Assembly: GCA_002897995.1 (NCBI GenBank)
Contig: BDTT01000059.1
Span: forward strand, 1-64,000
Length of the DNA stretch: 64,000 nucleotides
Source of the DNA: a bacterium BMS3Bbin10
GTDB lineage: Bacteria; Pseudomonadota; Alphaproteobacteria; Rhizobiales; Methyloligellaceae
Direction: 5' to 3'
Positions 7,757 to 18,311 of this stretch are shown here, piece by piece (within the stretch, counting starts at the first letter, position 1; every line of letters begins with the position of its first letter). The notes under the pieces were generated by a model. It did not search any database and was not told where the DNA came from. It saw nothing but the letters and a program-made list of their open reading frames with translations. Made by a program: the position numbers and the translations under genes.

Positions 7757-9121
7757 ATGGAAATCACCGAAATAACATCGGACGGCCTGAAACGCGAACT
7801 CAAGGTCACAATCGGCGCAAGCGAACTCGAAAAGCGGGTCAAGGCGCGTCTGGACGAATTGAAGAATCAGGTCAATTTGAAAGGGTTCCGTCCCGGCAAG
7901 GTTCCCTTGAATCACCTGCGCAAGATTTATGGACGCTCCGTCATGGCCGAGGTGCTGGAAAAAACGATTTCCGAAAGCACCCAGAAAGCGATTTCGGACC
8001 GCAAGGAGCGCCCGGCGCTGGAACCGGATATTTCGGTGACCGAGGACAAGGACGAGATGGAGAAAGTGATCGCGGGAGACGCCGACCTCGCATACACCAT
8101 TTCATTCGAGGTGCTGCCGGAATTCGAAATTACCGACCTTGCGAAATTGAAATTCGAGAAGCTGATTGTCGACGTCGGCGAGGAGGAGATTGAGACAGGG
8201 CTGAAGAACATCCACGAAGACGCCGTCACCTACACAAAAAAAGAAGGCAAGGCCGAAGACGGCGATCAGGTCACGATTGACTATACCGGCAAGATCGACG
8301 GCAAGGAGTTTGACGGCGGCAGCGCCGAGGATGCGCCGATCGTTTTGGGCAAGGGGCAGTTTATCCCCGGTTTCGAAGAAGGTCTGACCGGCGTAAAGGC
8401 CGGCGACAAGAAGGTCATCGACTGCAAGTTCCCCGATGAATATCTGGCCAAGGAGCTGGCCGGGAAAAACGCCAGGTTCGACGTCACGGTCAAGGAGGTC
8501 GCGGCGCCGGAACTGGTGGAACTTGACGACGATTTCGCCAAAAAAATCGGTTTCGAAACTCTCGCCGCGCTGCGAGAGGGGGTGGAGGCCAAGCTCAAGG
8601 AAGACTTTGAGGCCACTTCGCGCGCAAAATTAAAACGCAGCCTGCTCGATGGCCTTGACGAAGCCCACAAATTCGAACTGCCGGCCTCGCTTATCGACCG
8701 GGAGTTCGGATCGGTCTGGCAACAGGTCAACTCGGAACTGGAAAAAGCCGGCCGCAGTTTTGAAGACGAAGGCACATCTGAGGAAAAGGCCCGCAAGGAA
8801 TATCAAGAGCTGGCCGAACGGCGTGTGCGTCTTGGTCTCGTGCTGTCGGAAATCGGCGAGAAGAATACCATCAAGATTTCCGACGAAGAAGTGCACCAGG
8901 CGCTTATCGAGCGCGCGCAGCAGTTCCCGGGCCAGGAACGTGAAGTCTACGAATATTATCAGAAAAACCCTGAAGCCCGGGCTGAACTTCGCGTGCCGAT
9001 TTTTGAAAACAAGGTTGTCGATTTTATTCTTGAGTTGGCGACGGTAAGCGAAAAGAAAGTTACGGCCAAAGAACTGTTCGAAGACGGCGAAAAAGATGGC
9101 GAAAAAGACGCCGACGCATAA
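7757..9121 (+). CDS. tig: Trigger factor, ribosome-associated chaperone and prolyl isomerase
   Basis: A 454-residue trigger factor. The N-terminal ribosome-binding domain has the signature GFRPGKVPL near residue 36. An FKBP-type PPIase domain lies at about 155-245 (GDQVTIDYTGKIDGKEFDGG, FIPGFEEGLTG). The C-terminal helical chaperone arms run to the acidic tail EDGEKDGEKDADA. It binds near the ribosome exit tunnel and shields nascent chains. It precedes clpP, clpX and lon, the usual bacterial order for this proteostasis cluster. The gap to clpP contains GC-rich palindromes but no clear terminator. Confidence 0.97.
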   Translation: MEITEITSDGLKRELKVTIGASELEKRVKARLDELKNQVNLKGFRPGKVPLNHLRKIYGRSVMAEVLEKTISESTQKAISDRKERPALEPDISVTEDKDEMEKVIAGDADLAYTISFEVLPEFEITDLAKLKFEKLIVDVGEEEIETGLKNIHEDAVTYTKKEGKAEDGDQVTIDYTGKIDGKEFDGGSAEDAPIVLGKGQFIPGFEEGLTGVKAGDKKVIDCKFPDEYLAKELAGKNARFDVTVKEVAAPELVELDDDFAKKIGFETLAALREGVEAKLKEDFEATSRAKLKRSLLDGLDEAHKFELPASLIDREFGSVWQQVNSELEKAGRSFEDEGTSEEKARKEYQELAERRVRLGLVLSEIGEKNTIKISDEEVHQALIERAQQFPGQEREVYEYYQKNPEARAELRVPIFENKVVDFILELATVSEKKVTAKELFEDGEKDGEKDADA

Positions 9122-9304
9122 CCGGACTTTAACGGCGCCAGAGGCGCCTGCGCCGCCGGGTGGATGCGAGACCGAGGTCTGATTTTTTTTCAGCCCGCGT
9201 TAACCCGTATTGAGACGAATCGGCTATCAGTTATGCCGGTTTTGCCTTGGGCCTGCCCAATTGGCACGGCATCAAGTGCAGATCGAACAAGGAGAAAAGC
9301 GCGC

Positions 9305-9967
9305 ATGCGAGACCCCATCGATACCTATATGAACACTCTCGTGCCCATGGTGGTCGAGCAAACCAACCGTGGCGAGCGGGCCTATGACATTTTTTCCCGG
9401 CTTCTCAAGGAGCGGATAATCTTTTTGACGGGTCCGGTTGAGGACACAGTGGCGTCTCTTGTAACGGCGCAAATGCTGTATCTTGAGGCGGAGAACCCGA
9501 AGAAAGAAATCTCAATGTACATCAATTCGCCCGGCGGGGCGGTGACCTCCGGCATGGCGATCTACGACACGATGCAGTTCATCCGTCCGCCCGTTTCGAC
9601 ATTGTGTATCGGGCAGGCTGCTTCAATGGGATCGCTGCTGCTGGCGGCGGGTGAGAAAGGCAAGCGGTTTGCCCTGCCTAATTCCCGCATCATGGTGCAC
9701 CAGCCCTCAGGCGGATTTCAGGGTCAGGCCACCGATATCGAACTTCACGCCAGGGAAATACTCGCTTTGCGTGAACGTCTCAACAAGGTTTATTCCCACC
9801 ATACCGGACAGTCGGTCGACAAGATCGCGACCGCACTTGAGCGAGACAACTTCATGACCGGGGAGGCGGCGCAGAAGTTTGGCATCATCGATGAAGTCAT
9901 CAAGCGCCGGGAGGCGCCGGACGACGAAAGCAGCGCCGATGACAAGTCCAGGGGGGACGATTCTTAG
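9305..9967 (+). CDS. clpP: ATP-dependent Clp protease proteolytic subunit
   Basis: A 220-residue serine protease that forms the double heptameric ring. The catalytic triad is visible: Ser107 in GQAASMGS, His132 in MVHQPSGG and Asp181 in ERDNFMT. The oxyanion region [14 protein letters not shown] is at about 75-88. I chose ATG 9305 because AAGGAGA lies about 8 bp upstream and the protein then has the usual length; the frame continues upstream without similarity. The C-terminal tail is acidic and Lys-rich. It works with ClpX, encoded next on the same strand. Confidence 0.97.
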   Translation: MRDPIDTYMNTLVPMVVEQTNRGERAYDIFSRLLKERIIFLTGPVEDTVASLVTAQMLYLEAENPKKEISMYINSPGGAVTSGMAIYDTMQFIRPPVSTLCIGQAASMGSLLLAAGEKGKRFALPNSRIMVHQPSGGFQGQATDIELHAREILALRERLNKVYSHHTGQSVDKIATALERDNFMTGEAAQKFGIIDEVIKRREAPDDESSADDKSRGDDS

Positions 9968-10340
9968 ATAAAATCGGCATCCGGCCTCTACTTGGCTTGA
10001 GTCCTGCATTAGAATGCCCAATTGCAATATCACGAGAGTGTGTTGATTTGTAACTTGCCTGCGTATCAATGCCGACCAATTTGAAATGTAAACTTCCGGG
10101 CCCCTGAACGGAAACGCAATATGGCTGGCCCAGTAAGGTAACTATGTGGAGAGGATGCATTGCGCGATTAATCAATTCTTGAACAATGCGCGAATAGCAT
10201 GTTCAGTTCGTAGATAAGGGTGCTTTTCCTGTTTCTATCCGGCCTGCACGCATCCCGCTTGGATTAAGTCGTCAGTATGGTTTTGCCGGCAGCATTCCCT
10301 ACCTGCCACTGGACGGGAAACCGAGACCTGGGTGAGTAGT
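9968..10340 (+). other. 373-bp clpP-clpX spacer, no gene seen
   Basis: I find no convincing coding frame or RNA gene. The stretch is less GC-rich than the flanking genes and is long enough to carry an independent clpX promoter. I could not fix -35/-10 boxes with confidence. Near-identical ATTGCGCGA and AATGCGCGA lie about 30 bp apart near 10160-10195. Confidence 0.5.
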
Positions 10341-11606
10341 ATGAGCAAATCAAGCGGAAACGATTCCAAGAACACACTGTATTGTTCCTTCTGCGGGAAG
10401 AGTCAGCACGAAGTCCGGAAGCTGATCGCCGGACCGACCGTTTTCATCTGCGATGAATGCGTCGAGTTGTGCATGGACATCATCCGCGAGGAGAACAAGA
10501 GCTCGCTCGTGAAATCGAGTGACGGTGTTCCGCCGCCCGAAGAAATCTGCACGGTTCTCGACGACTATGTCATCGGTCAGGAACATGCCAAGCGCGTGCT
10601 CTCGGTCGCGGTTCACAATCACTATAAACGCCTCAACCACGCCGGAAAAAACAGCGATGTCGAGCTCTCCAAATCCAACATCCTGTTGATTGGCCCCACC
10701 GGGTGCGGAAAGACACTTCTTGCGCAAACCCTTGCCCGCATCCTCGACGTGCCATTCACCATGGCGGACGCAACAACGCTTACCGAAGCAGGCTATGTTG
10801 GCGAGGACGTTGAAAATATCATTCTGAAATTGCTGCAATCCGCCGACTACAATGTCGAGCGCGCGCAGCGCGGCATCGTCTATATCGATGAGGTCGACAA
10901 GATCAGCCGTAAATCCGACAACCCCTCCATCACCCGCGACGTTTCAGGCGAGGGCGTTCAGCAGGCGCTGCTGAAGATTATGGAAGGCACTGTGGCCAGT
11001 GTCCCGCCGCAAGGCGGACGCAAGCATCCCCAGCAGGAGTTCCTGCAGGTCGATACGACGAATATCCTCTTCATTTGCGGCGGCGCCTTCGCCGGGCTTG
11101 AGAAGATCATCGCCAAGCGCGGCCGCACGACCTCGATTGGGTTTGGCGCGACTGTCGAAGCGGACGATGAACGCAAAATGGGCGAGCTTCTCAAGAGCGT
11201 GGAGCCCGAGGATTTGCTGAAATTCGGCCTCATTCCGGAATTTATCGGACGTGTCCCGGTCCTCGCCACGCTGGAGGATCTCGATGAGGAGGTTCTGGTG
11301 AGAATCCTGTCCGAACCGAAAAATGCGCTTGTGAAACAGTATCAGCGCCTTTTCGAAATGGAGGATGTCCAGCTCACATTTTCCGAAGAAGCGTTATCCA
11401 GCATTGCGCGCAGGGCTATCCATCGCAAAACCGGCGCGCGGGGCCTGCGGTCCATCATGGAGGGAATATTGCTGGATACGATGTTTGATCTGCCCGGGTT
11501 CAAAGGCATTGAAGAGATCGTGATCTCTCCCGAGGTGGTTGACGGCAGCGCGCGTCCATTGCGGATTTATTCCGAACGTGCGGAAGAAATCGAGTCCAGC
11601 GCTTGA
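10341..11606 (+). CDS. clpX: ClpX, AAA+ unfoldase of the ClpXP protease
   Basis: A 421-residue protein. The N-terminal zinc-binding domain has C15, C18, C37 and C40. The AAA+ module shows Walker A GPTGCGKT near 118-125, Walker [11 protein letters not shown], the pore loop GYVGEDVE, and the IGF-type ClpP-docking loop as TSIGFGA. It unfolds tagged substrates and feeds them to ClpP; in alphaproteobacteria ClpXP also controls the cell cycle. ATG 10341 was preferred over GTG 10332 because it gives the standard N-terminus [10 protein letters not shown]. Confidence 0.97.
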   Translation: MSKSSGNDSKNTLYCSFCGKSQHEVRKLIAGPTVFICDECVELCMDIIREENKSSLVKSSDGVPPPEEICTVLDDYVIGQEHAKRVLSVAVHNHYKRLNHAGKNSDVELSKSNILLIGPTGCGKTLLAQTLARILDVPFTMADATTLTEAGYVGEDVENIILKLLQSADYNVERAQRGIVYIDEVDKISRKSDNPSITRDVSGEGVQQALLKIMEGTVASVPPQGGRKHPQQEFLQVDTTNILFICGGAFAGLEKIIAKRGRTTSIGFGATVEADDERKMGELLKSVEPEDLLKFGLIPEFIGRVPVLATLEDLDEEVLVRILSEPKNALVKQYQRLFEMEDVQLTFSEEALSSIARRAIHRKTGARGLRSIMEGILLDTMFDLPGFKGIEEIVISPEVVDGSARPLRIYSERAEEIESSA

Positions 11607-11702
11607 TCGGCGGCCTTCGGCTTCCTACATTCTTTCCTGTCTGAGCCGCCGATTCCTGTCCATCATGAACCCGCTGCGCCGGGCTTTTACGGCTGGCGCC
11701 GC

Positions 11703-11755
11703 GCATGCTTGACCGGGAGACAGGTGGCGTCCACCATAACCGGCATGCTTGACCG
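11703..11755 (+). repeat. Direct repeat of GCATGCTTGACCG in the clpX-lon spacer
   Basis: The 13-mer GCATGCTTGACCG occurs at 11703-11715 and again at 11743-11755, exactly 40 bp apart, upstream of lon. Each copy holds CTTGAC, similar to the -35 box of alphaproteobacterial heat-shock promoters, but I see no convincing -10 at the right distance. A regulatory role is therefore only possible. Confidence 0.45.
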
Positions 11756-11903
11756 CAACACCGAGGCTGAATAAACGGCCGTATTGCGTTATAGAGTATC
11801 GTTCGTACGATTCGATGGGTATGCAGGTCGACGGATTTAACTTACGAATCGTCATAGTGTTGTGTGAGCGGGACAATACGACACGTCAGCCAGGATGGTT
11901 AAG

Positions 11904-14336
11904 ATGACCGAAGAGCAAGAAAAAGAACCAGTCAAATCAAGCAGGGGCGATGCCTATCCGGTATTGCCGCTTCGCGATATTGTGGTCTTCCCGCACATGA
12001 TCGTGCCACTTTTTGTCGGCCGCGAAAAATCGATCAACGCCCTGGAGGAAGTGACCGATACCGACAAGCAGATTCTGCTTGTCGCCCAGAAAAATGCCGG
12101 CGATGACGAGCCGTCTTCGAAGGATATTTACACGGTGGGGACTCTTGCCTCCGTGCTGCAGCTTCTCAAGTTGCCCGACGGGACGGTCAAGGTCCTGATC
12201 GAGGGGACCGAGCGCGTCGAGATCGATAAGTATCTCGAGAACGAAGAGTATTTCGAGGCCGTCACCAATCCCATCGAGGAGGATCTGGGGACGATTGATG
12301 AAATCGAAGCCTTGTCGCGCTCCGCCATCGGCCAGTTTGAAAGTTATGTCCGGCTTAACAAGAAGATCTCGCCTGAGGTGCTGGGGACAGTCACGCAGAT
12401 CGACGACTATGCGAAACTGGCGGACACGATCGCGTCGCATCTGGCAATCAAGATTGCCGACAAGCAGGAGATACTTGAAACCATCTCTGTCACGAGCCGG
12501 CTTGAACGCGTCTACACGCTTATGGAAAGCGAGATTTCGGTACTCCAGGTCGAGAAGAAAATTCGTTCGCGCGTGAAGCGGCAGATGGAGAAGACGCAGC
12601 GCGAGTATTATTTGAATGAGCAGATGAAGGCCATTCAGAAAGAACTCGGAGATGTGGAAGACGGCCGTGACGATATTTCCGAACTCGAGGAAAAGATCGA
12701 ATCCACGCGCCTCTCCAAGGAAGCAAAGGAAAAAGCCACCGCGGAATTGAAAAAGCTCAAGCAGATGAGCCCGATGTCGGCGGAAGCCACCGTTGTACGC
12801 AATTACCTGGATTGGCTTTTGAACATCCCGTGGGGCGTCAAGGGCAAGATCAAGAAGAACCTGGACGAAGCGCAGAAGATTCTCGATGAGGACCATTACG
12901 GTCTTGAGAAAGTCAAGGAACGCATCGTCGAGTATCTGGCGGTTCAGGCCCGCACCAACAAACTCAAAGGTCCGATCCTGTGCCTTGTCGGACCTCCCGG
13001 CGTTGGCAAGACGTCGCTTGGCAAATCAATCGCACGCGCCACGGGGCGTGAATTTTTGCGGATGTCTCTTGGCGGCGTGCGCGATGAAGCCGAGATTCGC
13101 GGTCATCGGCGGACCTATATCGGCTCGATGCCCGGCAAAGTCATCCAGTCCATGAAAAAGGCGAAGAAAACCAATCCGCTGTTCCTGCTCGATGAGATCG
13201 ACAAAATGGGGGCCGATTTCCGGGGCGATCCGGCGTCCGCCCTGCTTGAGGTGCTGGACCCCGAACAGAACCATAACTTCAACGACCATTATCTGGAGGT
13301 CGACTACGACCTCTCCAATGTCCTTTTCATCACCACGGCGAACACGCTGAACATTCCGCCCGCGCTGATGGATCGGATGGAAATCATCCGCATCGCCGGT
13401 TACACGGAAGATGAAAAAGTGGAAATTGCGCGGCGCCATCTGATCCCCGAGTTGCAGAAGACTCATGCCCTGTCGGAAAAAGAATGGAAAATTGACGCCG
13501 CCGCACTTAAGGAGGTGATCCGGCGCTATACGCGTGAAGCCGGGGTGCGCAACCTTGAACGCGAATTGGCCAAACTCGCCCGCAAGTCGGTGAAGGAACT
13601 TCTCACGTCCGAGAAGAAAGCCATCTCCATAACAATGGATAATATCCAGGATTTCCTGAGCATCCCGAAATTCCGGTATGGAGAGACCGAACGCGAAGAT
13701 CTGGTCGGCGTTGTCACGGGCCTTGCCTGGACCGAGACCGGCGGCGAGCTGCTCACCATTGAAGGCGTCATGATGCCCGGCAAGGGCAAGATGACGGTTA
13801 CCGGCAATTTGCGCGATGTCATGAAAGAGTCCATTCAGGCTGCAAATGCCTATGTAAAATCAAGGGCCGCCAACTTTGGCATCGAGCCGCCATTGTTCGA
13901 CAAGCGCGACATTCACGTCCATGTCCCCGAAGGCGCCACGCCGAAAGAGGGCCCCTCGGCCGGCGTCGCCATGGCGACGGCAATTATTTCCGTCATGACC
14001 GGCATCCCGGTTCGCAAGGATGTCGCCATGACCGGCGAAATAACCCTGCGGGGCCGTGTCCTCCAGATCGGCGGACTGAAGGAGAAACTTCTCGCGGCGC
14101 TGCGCGGAGGCGTAAAGACCGTAATTATTCCAGAAGAGAACGCCAAGGAACTCGTGGAAATACCGGACGAGCTGAAAAACAAGCTTGAAATTATTCCGGT
14201 TTCTCTGATTGACGATGTTCTTAAGATAGCACTTGCGCGTGCGCCGGAACCCATTGAATGGGACGAGGCGCGGGCGGCTGAAGCGGCTTCGGTCTCGAAG
14301 GAAAAAGACGCCTCTACCGGCGTAACGGCGCACTGA
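11904..14336 (+). CDS. lon: ATP-dependent protease La (Lon)
   Basis: An 810-residue LonA protease. The N-terminal substrate-binding domain starts at [16 protein letters not shown] coiled middle region is followed by the AAA+ domain with Walker [10 protein letters not shown] near 362. The C-terminal protease domain has the Ser-Lys dyad S685 ([10 protein letters not shown]) and K728 (GGLKEKL). It degrades damaged and regulatory proteins in the cytoplasm. ATG 11904 was chosen over ATG 11895 because AGGA lies at a good distance only from the second. Its position after clpX and before hup is typical for the class. Confidence 0.97.
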   Translation: MTEEQEKEPVKSSRGDAYPVLPLRDIVVFPHMIVPLFVGREKSINALEEVTDTDKQILLVAQKNAGDDEPSSKDIYTVGTLASVLQLLKLPDGTVKVLIEGTERVEIDKYLENEEYFEAVTNPIEEDLGTIDEIEALSRSAIGQFESYVRLNKKISPEVLGTVTQIDDYAKLADTIASHLAIKIADKQEILETISVTSRLERVYTLMESEISVLQVEKKIRSRVKRQMEKTQREYYLNEQMKAIQKELGDVEDGRDDISELEEKIESTRLSKEAKEKATAELKKLKQMSPMSAEATVVRNYLDWLLNIPWGVKGKIKKNLDEAQKILDEDHYGLEKVKERIVEYLAVQARTNKLKGPILCLVGPPGVGKTSLGKSIARATGREFLRMSLGGVRDEAEIRGHRRTYIGSMPGKVIQSMKKAKKTNPLFLLDEIDKMGADFRGDPASALLEVLDPEQNHNFNDHYLEVDYDLSNVLFITTANTLNIPPALMDRMEIIRIAGYTEDEKVEIARRHLIPELQKTHALSEKEWKIDAAALKEVIRRYTREAGVRNLERELAKLARKSVKELLTSEKKAISITMDNIQDFLSIPKFRYGETEREDLVGVVTGLAWTETGGELLTIEGVMMPGKGKMTVTGNLRDVMKESIQAANAYVKSRAANFGIEPPLFDKRDIHVHVPEGATPKEGPSAGVAMATAIISVMTGIPVRKDVAMTGEITLRGRVLQIGGLKEKLLAALRGGVKTVIIPEENAKELVEIPDELKNKLEIIPVSLIDDVLKIALARAPEPIEWDEARAAEAASVSKEKDASTGVTAH

Positions 14337-14447
14337 TTTTCATGCTGTGCGCGCCCGGCATGTCCCGCTTCCGCCGGCGACAGTAACTGTCGTACAAAAA
14401 AACCTAATTTTTGACAGTTTTCTGCGCTTTTTTCAGGTAGTATATCG

Positions 14448-14506
14448 CGAGTCGTTAGCGATTCGGGAAATGCCCGTATGCGTTAACAAGTGCAATTAGC
14501 GACTCG
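14448..14506 (+). promoter_or_regulatory. Inverted repeat and promoter-like region before hup
   Basis: CGAGTCG (14448-14454) and CGACTCG (14500-14506) form an inverted repeat of about 10 bp with one mismatch in the 5' leader of hup. A -35-like TTGACA is at 14411-14416 and an AT-rich TAGTATAT follows, but the spacing is longer than ideal. The arrangement suggests a hup promoter with a structured leader. Confidence 0.4.
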
Positions 14507-14535
14507 TTCAAAACAGCAATCGAAAGGACAGGCCC

Positions 14536-14811
14536 GTGAATAAAACAGAGCTGGTCTCACTCGTTGCGCAGAAAGCGCAGATTTCCAAAGAATCCGCAGC
14601 GGAAGCTGTCGATGCCACGTTCAACGGCATCGCGTCCGCCCTGCAGTCCGGCGATACCGTCAGGATCGTTGGCTTCGGAAACTTCCAGGTTGCACATCGC
14701 AAGGCATCAAATGGCCGCAACCCGCGTACCGGTGAACCCATCCAGATTCCGGCGTCGCAAATACCCAAATTCAAGGCTGGCAAGGCGCTCAAGGAAGCGG
14801 TCAACAGCTAA
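14536..14811 (+). CDS. hupB: HU-family DNA-binding protein
   Basis: A 91-residue histone-like protein, the standard HU length. It starts with MNKTELVSLVAQKAQISK, has the central GFGNFQVAHRKASNGRNPRTGEPI that forms the DNA-bending arm, and ends with a short helix. The dimer bends DNA and compacts the nucleoid. Start is GTG 14536 with AAAGGA upstream. A strong terminator follows 27 bp after the stop, so hup ends a transcript. HU and IHF subunits look alike; the arm sequence and single-gene position after lon favour HU. Confidence 0.95.
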   Translation: MNKTELVSLVAQKAQISKESAAEAVDATFNGIASALQSGDTVRIVGFGNFQVAHRKASNGRNPRTGEPIQIPASQIPKFKAGKALKEAVNS

Positions 14812-14837
14812 GGGTGACACACTGCATCATGCTTGAA

Positions 14838-14867
14838 AGCCCCGCCGGTTATGGCGGGGCTTTTTTT
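14838..14867 (+). terminator. Rho-independent terminator of hup
   Basis: A 9-bp GC-rich stem, AGCCCCGCC with GGCGGGGCT, surrounds a 6-nt loop and is followed by seven T. It ends the hup transcript and separates it from tRNA-Val. Confidence 0.95.
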
Positions 14868-14917
14868 CTCCTGACCTCTTGCCTTTGTCCGGCAAGGCGT
14901 CCTAATTCGTCGCGAAG

Positions 14918-14993
14918 GGGCGGTTAGCTCAGATGGGAGAGCACCTGGTTTACACCCAGGGGGTCGGCAGTTCGATCCTGTCACCGCCCACCA
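14918..14993 (+). tRNA. tRNA-Val (anticodon TAC)
   Basis: A 76-nt cloverleaf. Acceptor stem GGGCGGT 14918-14924 pairs with ACCGCCC 14983-14989. The anticodon stem CCTGG/CCAGG encloses TTTACAC, giving TAC. T-loop TTCGATC, discriminator A and encoded CCA. Confidence 0.97.
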
Positions 14994-14998
14994 TTTAT

Positions 14999-15028
14999 CG
15001 GTCAAGCCTGTATCGCCGGGCTTGACCG
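14999..15028. other. Perfect 10-bp stem-loop after tRNA-Val
   Basis: CGGTCAAGCC (14999-15008) and GGCTTGACCG (15019-15028) form a perfect 10-bp stem with a 10-nt loop directly after tRNA-Val. There is no T-tract, so it may act in 3' processing or as a weak terminator. Confidence 0.6.
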
Positions 15029-15092
15029 TAGTGATACACTGTCATACACCGGGTCGCTCTTCGGGACGCGGCTAAGATAAAGTCCCTTGCAA

Positions 15093-15169
15093 GGGGGTGT
15101 AGCTCAGTTGGTTAGAGCGCTGGCCTGTCACGCCAGAGGCCGCGGGTTCGAGTCCCGTCACTCCCGCCA
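15093..15169 (+). tRNA. tRNA-Asp (anticodon GTC)
   Basis: A 77-nt cloverleaf. Acceptor stem GGGGGTG 15093-15099 pairs with CACTCCC 15159-15165, with one G-T pair. The anticodon stem CTGGC/GCCAG encloses CTGTCAC, giving GTC. T-loop TTCGAGT, discriminator G and encoded CCA at 15167-15169. Confidence 0.97.
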
Positions 15170-15344
15170 CTTACATCCGAAAATTTCCCTGTTTTCAACA
15201 GTGTTGCGGACACTCGCCGTCGTGTCCGCTTCGTGCTTGCCATGCAAATTCAGGTGCGCTAAAGCCTCGCTTAAGTGAATACTTCTCCAATCGACTCATT
15301 GCAGCGGAGACGGACTATCCTCTACAATATCAATAAGGGAATCG

Positions 15345-15377
15345 GAGCCGGCCGCTGAATTGCCGGCCGGTTGGCTC
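15345..15377 (+). promoter_or_regulatory. Imperfect GC-rich stem-loop in the nuo leader
   Basis: GAGCC and GGCTC bracket GGCC-rich arms around CTGAATT, forming an imperfect hairpin about 85 bp before nuoA. There is no T-tract. The 291-bp space between tRNA-Asp and nuoA probably also holds the nuo promoter, which I could not fix. Confidence 0.35.
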
Positions 15378-15440
15378 TCGCAGTATCTGTGTGGCGATAG
15401 AATGCCCCGGCATCTCCGTCACTGGAGCGAAGGGCGCAAC

Positions 15441-15464
15441 ATGAAAAAGCGGGCGAGGTCATGA
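15441..15464 (+). CDS. Possible 7-codon leader peptide overlapping the nuoA start
   Basis: ATG 15441 opens MKKRARS and ends at TGA 15462-15464, which overlaps the nuoA start ATG 15461 as ATGA. AAGGG lies 6 bp upstream. This is the layout of a translationally coupled leader, but so short a frame can occur by chance. Confidence 0.3.
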   Translation: MKKRARS

Positions 15465-15826
15465 ACGAACTGCTCCTGGACTATCTACCGGTCGTCATAT
15501 TCATGGGCGTTGCCCTTGTCATAGGCGTGATGATGATGGCCATGCCATTCATGGTTGCGGTTTCAAATCCCGACCCCGAAAAAGTCTCGGCCTATGAATG
15601 CGGGTTCAAGGCGTTTGACGACGCGCGAATGAAATTCGACGTGCGCTTCTATCTGGTCGCGCTGCTTTTCATCATCTTCGACCTTGAAGTGGCTTTCCTT
15701 TTCCCCTGGGCCGTGGCGTTCAAGGAGGTCGGCGCCTTCGGGTTCTGGTCCGTCATGGTTTTTCTCGGCGTGCTCACCATCGGCTTCATTTACGAATGGC
15801 GTAAAGGTGCGCTCGAATGGAATTGA
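15461..15826 (+). CDS. nuoA: NADH-quinone oxidoreductase subunit A
   Basis: A 121-residue membrane subunit of complex I with three predicted transmembrane helices. The conserved loop [32 protein letters not shown] is intact, including the Cys and the acidic pair in the membrane. It sits at the junction of membrane arm and quinone site. It is the first gene of a complete nuoA-N operon and its end overlaps nuoB by 10 bp. Confidence 0.97.
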   Translation: MNELLLDYLPVVIFMGVALVIGVMMMAMPFMVAVSNPDPEKVSAYECGFKAFDDARMKFDVRFYLVALLFIIFDLEVAFLFPWAVAFKEVGAFGFWSVMVFLGVLTIGFIYEWRKGALEWN

Positions 15827-16383
15827 TCCCTGCACCGGCATTTGACCATCGCCGCGACGGCGTGGGCGGGCCCGCGGGCTTGACCGAGATGTCGCCGTAT
15901 TTTGCGGAAATCTCCAACGAGCTGGCGGATAAGGGATTTATCGTCACATCCACCGATGAGATTATAAACTGGGCACGCACCGGTTCACTCATGTGGATGA
16001 CATTCGGTCTGGCATGTTGCGCGATTGAGATGATGCAGGCTTCGATGCCGCGTTACGATGTCGAGCGTTTCGGGTTTGCCCCGCGTGCCAGCCCGCGACA
16101 ATCTGACGTTATAATTGTTGCCGGAACATTGACCAACAAGATGGCACCGGCCATCCGTAAGGTCTATGACCAGATGCCCGAGCCTCGTTACGTTATTTCC
16201 ATGGGCAGTTGCGCCAACAGCGGCGGTTACTATCACTACTCCTACTCTGTCGTGCGGGGCTGCGACCGTGTGTTGCCGGTCGACATTTATGTGCCAGGCT
16301 GTCCTCCGACAGCTGAAGCGCTGCTATACGGGATTCTGCTTTTACAGAAGAAGATTCGCAGAACAGGAACAATAGAGCGCTAG
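15817..16383 (+). CDS. nuoB: NADH-quinone oxidoreductase subunit B
   Basis: A 188-residue peripheral-arm subunit carrying cluster N2, the last Fe-S centre before quinone. The four ligands are visible: the adjacent pair C67-C68 in [10 protein letters not shown]132 in MGSCANSGG and C162 in VPGCPPT. An N-terminal extension of about 25 residues precedes the conserved core. ATG 15817 overlaps the end of nuoA; a start a little further in cannot be excluded. Confidence 0.97.
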   Translation: MELIPAPAFDHRRDGVGGPAGLTEMSPYFAEISNELADKGFIVTSTDEIINWARTGSLMWMTFGLACCAIEMMQASMPRYDVERFGFAPRASPRQSDVIIVAGTLTNKMAPAIRKVYDQMPEPRYVISMGSCANSGGYYHYSYSVVRGCDRVLPVDIYVPGCPPTAEALLYGILLLQKKIRRTGTIER

Positions 16384-16406
16384 CCAGGCGGGCAGGCGGG
16401 GATAAG

Positions 16407-17036
16407 ATGGACGGTGCTCTCAGAGACATCGGGGAATATTTGGCCGAAGCGCTCGGCGACACGGTTGTCACCGGCTGGGGTGTTGCCCATGGAGATCTGA
16501 CGCTTGCGGTCGCGCGCGAATCCGTTCCTGAAACACTGAAGTTTCTGAAAGGCGACGCGCGCTGCCTGTTCGATTGTTTCATCGACATCGCCGGCGTCGA
16601 CTATCCTGAGCGCAAGCGCCGTTTCGATGTGGTTTATCATCTCCTCAGCCCGCGCCAGAATCTGCGTATCCGCGTCAAGACCAGCACCGATGAAACAACA
16701 CCGGTCCCAAGTGTGGTCGATATCTTTCCCGGCGCGAACTGGTTCGAGCGTGAAGCCTTCGATCTTTTCGGGATCCTGTTTTCAGGCCATCCCGATTTGC
16801 GCCGTATCCTGACGGACTACGGATTTCAGGGGCATCCCCTGCGCAAGGATTTCCCGCTCACCGGGTTTGTCGAGATGCGATATGACGAAGATCTGAAACG
16901 GGTCGTCTACGAGCCTGTAAAACTCGCCCAGGAGTTCCGTTCCTTTGACAATATGAGCCCGTGGGAGGGAGCTGAATATTTGCTCCCTGGCGACGAAAAA
17001 GCCGATACGTCCGAAAACGGGGAGACCTCTTCGTGA
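16407..17036 (+). CDS. nuoC: NADH-quinone oxidoreductase subunit C
   Basis: A 209-residue 30-kDa subunit of the hydrophilic arm. The family signature is at [15 protein letters not shown] and again at [40 protein letters not shown]. It docks against NuoD near the quinone chamber and carries no cofactor. nuoC and nuoD are separate genes, as is usual outside enterobacteria. GGGGAT precedes ATG 16407. Confidence 0.97.
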   Translation: MDGALRDIGEYLAEALGDTVVTGWGVAHGDLTLAVARESVPETLKFLKGDARCLFDCFIDIAGVDYPERKRRFDVVYHLLSPRQNLRIRVKTSTDETTPVPSVVDIFPGANWFEREAFDLFGILFSGHPDLRRILTDYGFQGHPLRKDFPLTGFVEMRYDEDLKRVVYEPVKLAQEFRSFDNMSPWEGAEYLLPGDEKADTSENGETSS

Positions 17037-17126
17037 GGGAAACACACAAACCCCGTCGCAAGCACTGGTTTAACGCACGCATGGGCGGCGGATGCGCCAG
17101 AACATGCGCGAGACCGAGTTTGAGTA

Positions 17127-18311
17127 ATGGCTGAAACCGAGATCCGCAACTTCACCATCAATTTCGGGCCGCAGCATCCCGCTACCCATGGCGTGCTGCG
17201 CCTCGTTATGGAACTCGACGGGGAAGTCGTGGAGCGCTTGGATCCGCATATCGGACTTTTGCATCGCGGCACCGAGAAACTGATCGAGCATAAGACCTAC
17301 CTCCAGGCGGTGCCCTATTTCGACCGTCTCGATTATGTCGCGCCGATGAATCAGGAGCATGCGTTCGCGCTTGCGGTCGAAAAACTGCTGCGTATCGAAG
17401 TGCCCCGGCGGGGGCAGCTCATTCGCATCCTCTATTCGGAAATCGGCCGGATTTTGTCCCATCTGCTCAATGTCACGACACAGGCCATGGATGTGGGCGC
17501 GCTGACGCCGCCGCTCTGGGGCTTTGAGGAACGCGAAAAACTGATGATTTTCTACGAGCGTGCGTCGGGCTCGCGAATGCATGCGGCATATTTTCGCCCC
17601 GGAGGCGTGCATCAGGATCTGCCCGGCGAACTCATCGACGATATCGAGGCCTTCTGCGATCCTTTTTTGAAGGTGCTGGATGATATCGAGGGATTGCTGA
17701 CGGACAACCGTATTTTCAAGCAGCGCAACGCGGACATCGGCGTGGTTTCCCTTGAAGACGCCTTCGGCTGGGGGTTCTCGGGCGTCATGGTGCGTGGCGC
17801 CGGCGCGGCCTGGGATTTGCGCAAATCCCAGCCCTATGAATGTTATGAAGAGCTTGAATTCGACGTGCCCGTCGGCAAGAACGGCGATTGCTATGACCGG
17901 TATCTCGTTCGCATGGAAGAGATGCGCCAGTCCGTCGGCCTGATGCGGCAATGCTGTCAAAAATTGCGCGAACAGGGGGGGCCTATTTCGGTTTCAAATC
18001 GGAAAATCGTGCCGCCGAAACGAGGCGAAATGAAGCGCTCGATGGAAGCGCTGATTCATCATTTCAAACTCCACACGGAAGGCTATCACGTACCTAAAGG
18101 CGAGGTTTATTCGGCCGTGGAGGCCCCCAAGGGAGAATTTGGCGTCTATCTCATATCCGATGGCACGAACAAGCCCTACCGCTGCAAAATCCGCGCACCC
18201 GGTTTCGCCCATCTCCAGGCCCTGGATTTCCTGTGCTGCGGACACATGCTCGCCGACTGCTCAGCCATCATGGGTTCTATCGATATCGTCTTCGGGGAGG
18301 TGGACCGATGA
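17127..18311 (+). CDS. nuoD: NADH-quinone oxidoreductase subunit D
   Basis: A 394-residue 49-kDa subunit that forms the quinone-binding pocket with NuoB. It begins with [19 protein letters not shown], whose His residues line the quinone site, and has the hallmark [19 protein letters not shown]. The C-terminus DIVFGEVDR is conserved. It is separated from nuoC by 90 bp and overlaps nuoE by ATGA. Confidence 0.98.
   Translation: MAETEIRNFTINFGPQHPATHGVLRLVMELDGEVVERLDPHIGLLHRGTEKLIEHKTYLQAVPYFDRLDYVAPMNQEHAFALAVEKLLRIEVPRRGQLIRILYSEIGRILSHLLNVTTQAMDVGALTPPLWGFEEREKLMIFYERASGSRMHAAYFRPGGVHQDLPGELIDDIEAFCDPFLKVLDDIEGLLTDNRIFKQRNADIGVVSLEDAFGWGFSGVMVRGAGAAWDLRKSQPYECYEELEFDVPVGKNGDCYDRYLVRMEEMRQSVGLMRQCCQKLREQGGPISVSNRKIVPPKRGEMKRSMEALIHHFKLHTEGYHVPKGEVYSAVEAPKGEFGVYLISDGTNKPYRCKIRAPGFAHLQALDFLCCGHMLADCSAIMGSIDIVFGEVDR

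Noticed and set aside
9122-9304. A possible terminator between tig and clpP
   Set aside because: A run of eight T follows AGACCGAGGTCT, but the loop would be only two bases, and the GC-rich palindrome further up has no T-tract.
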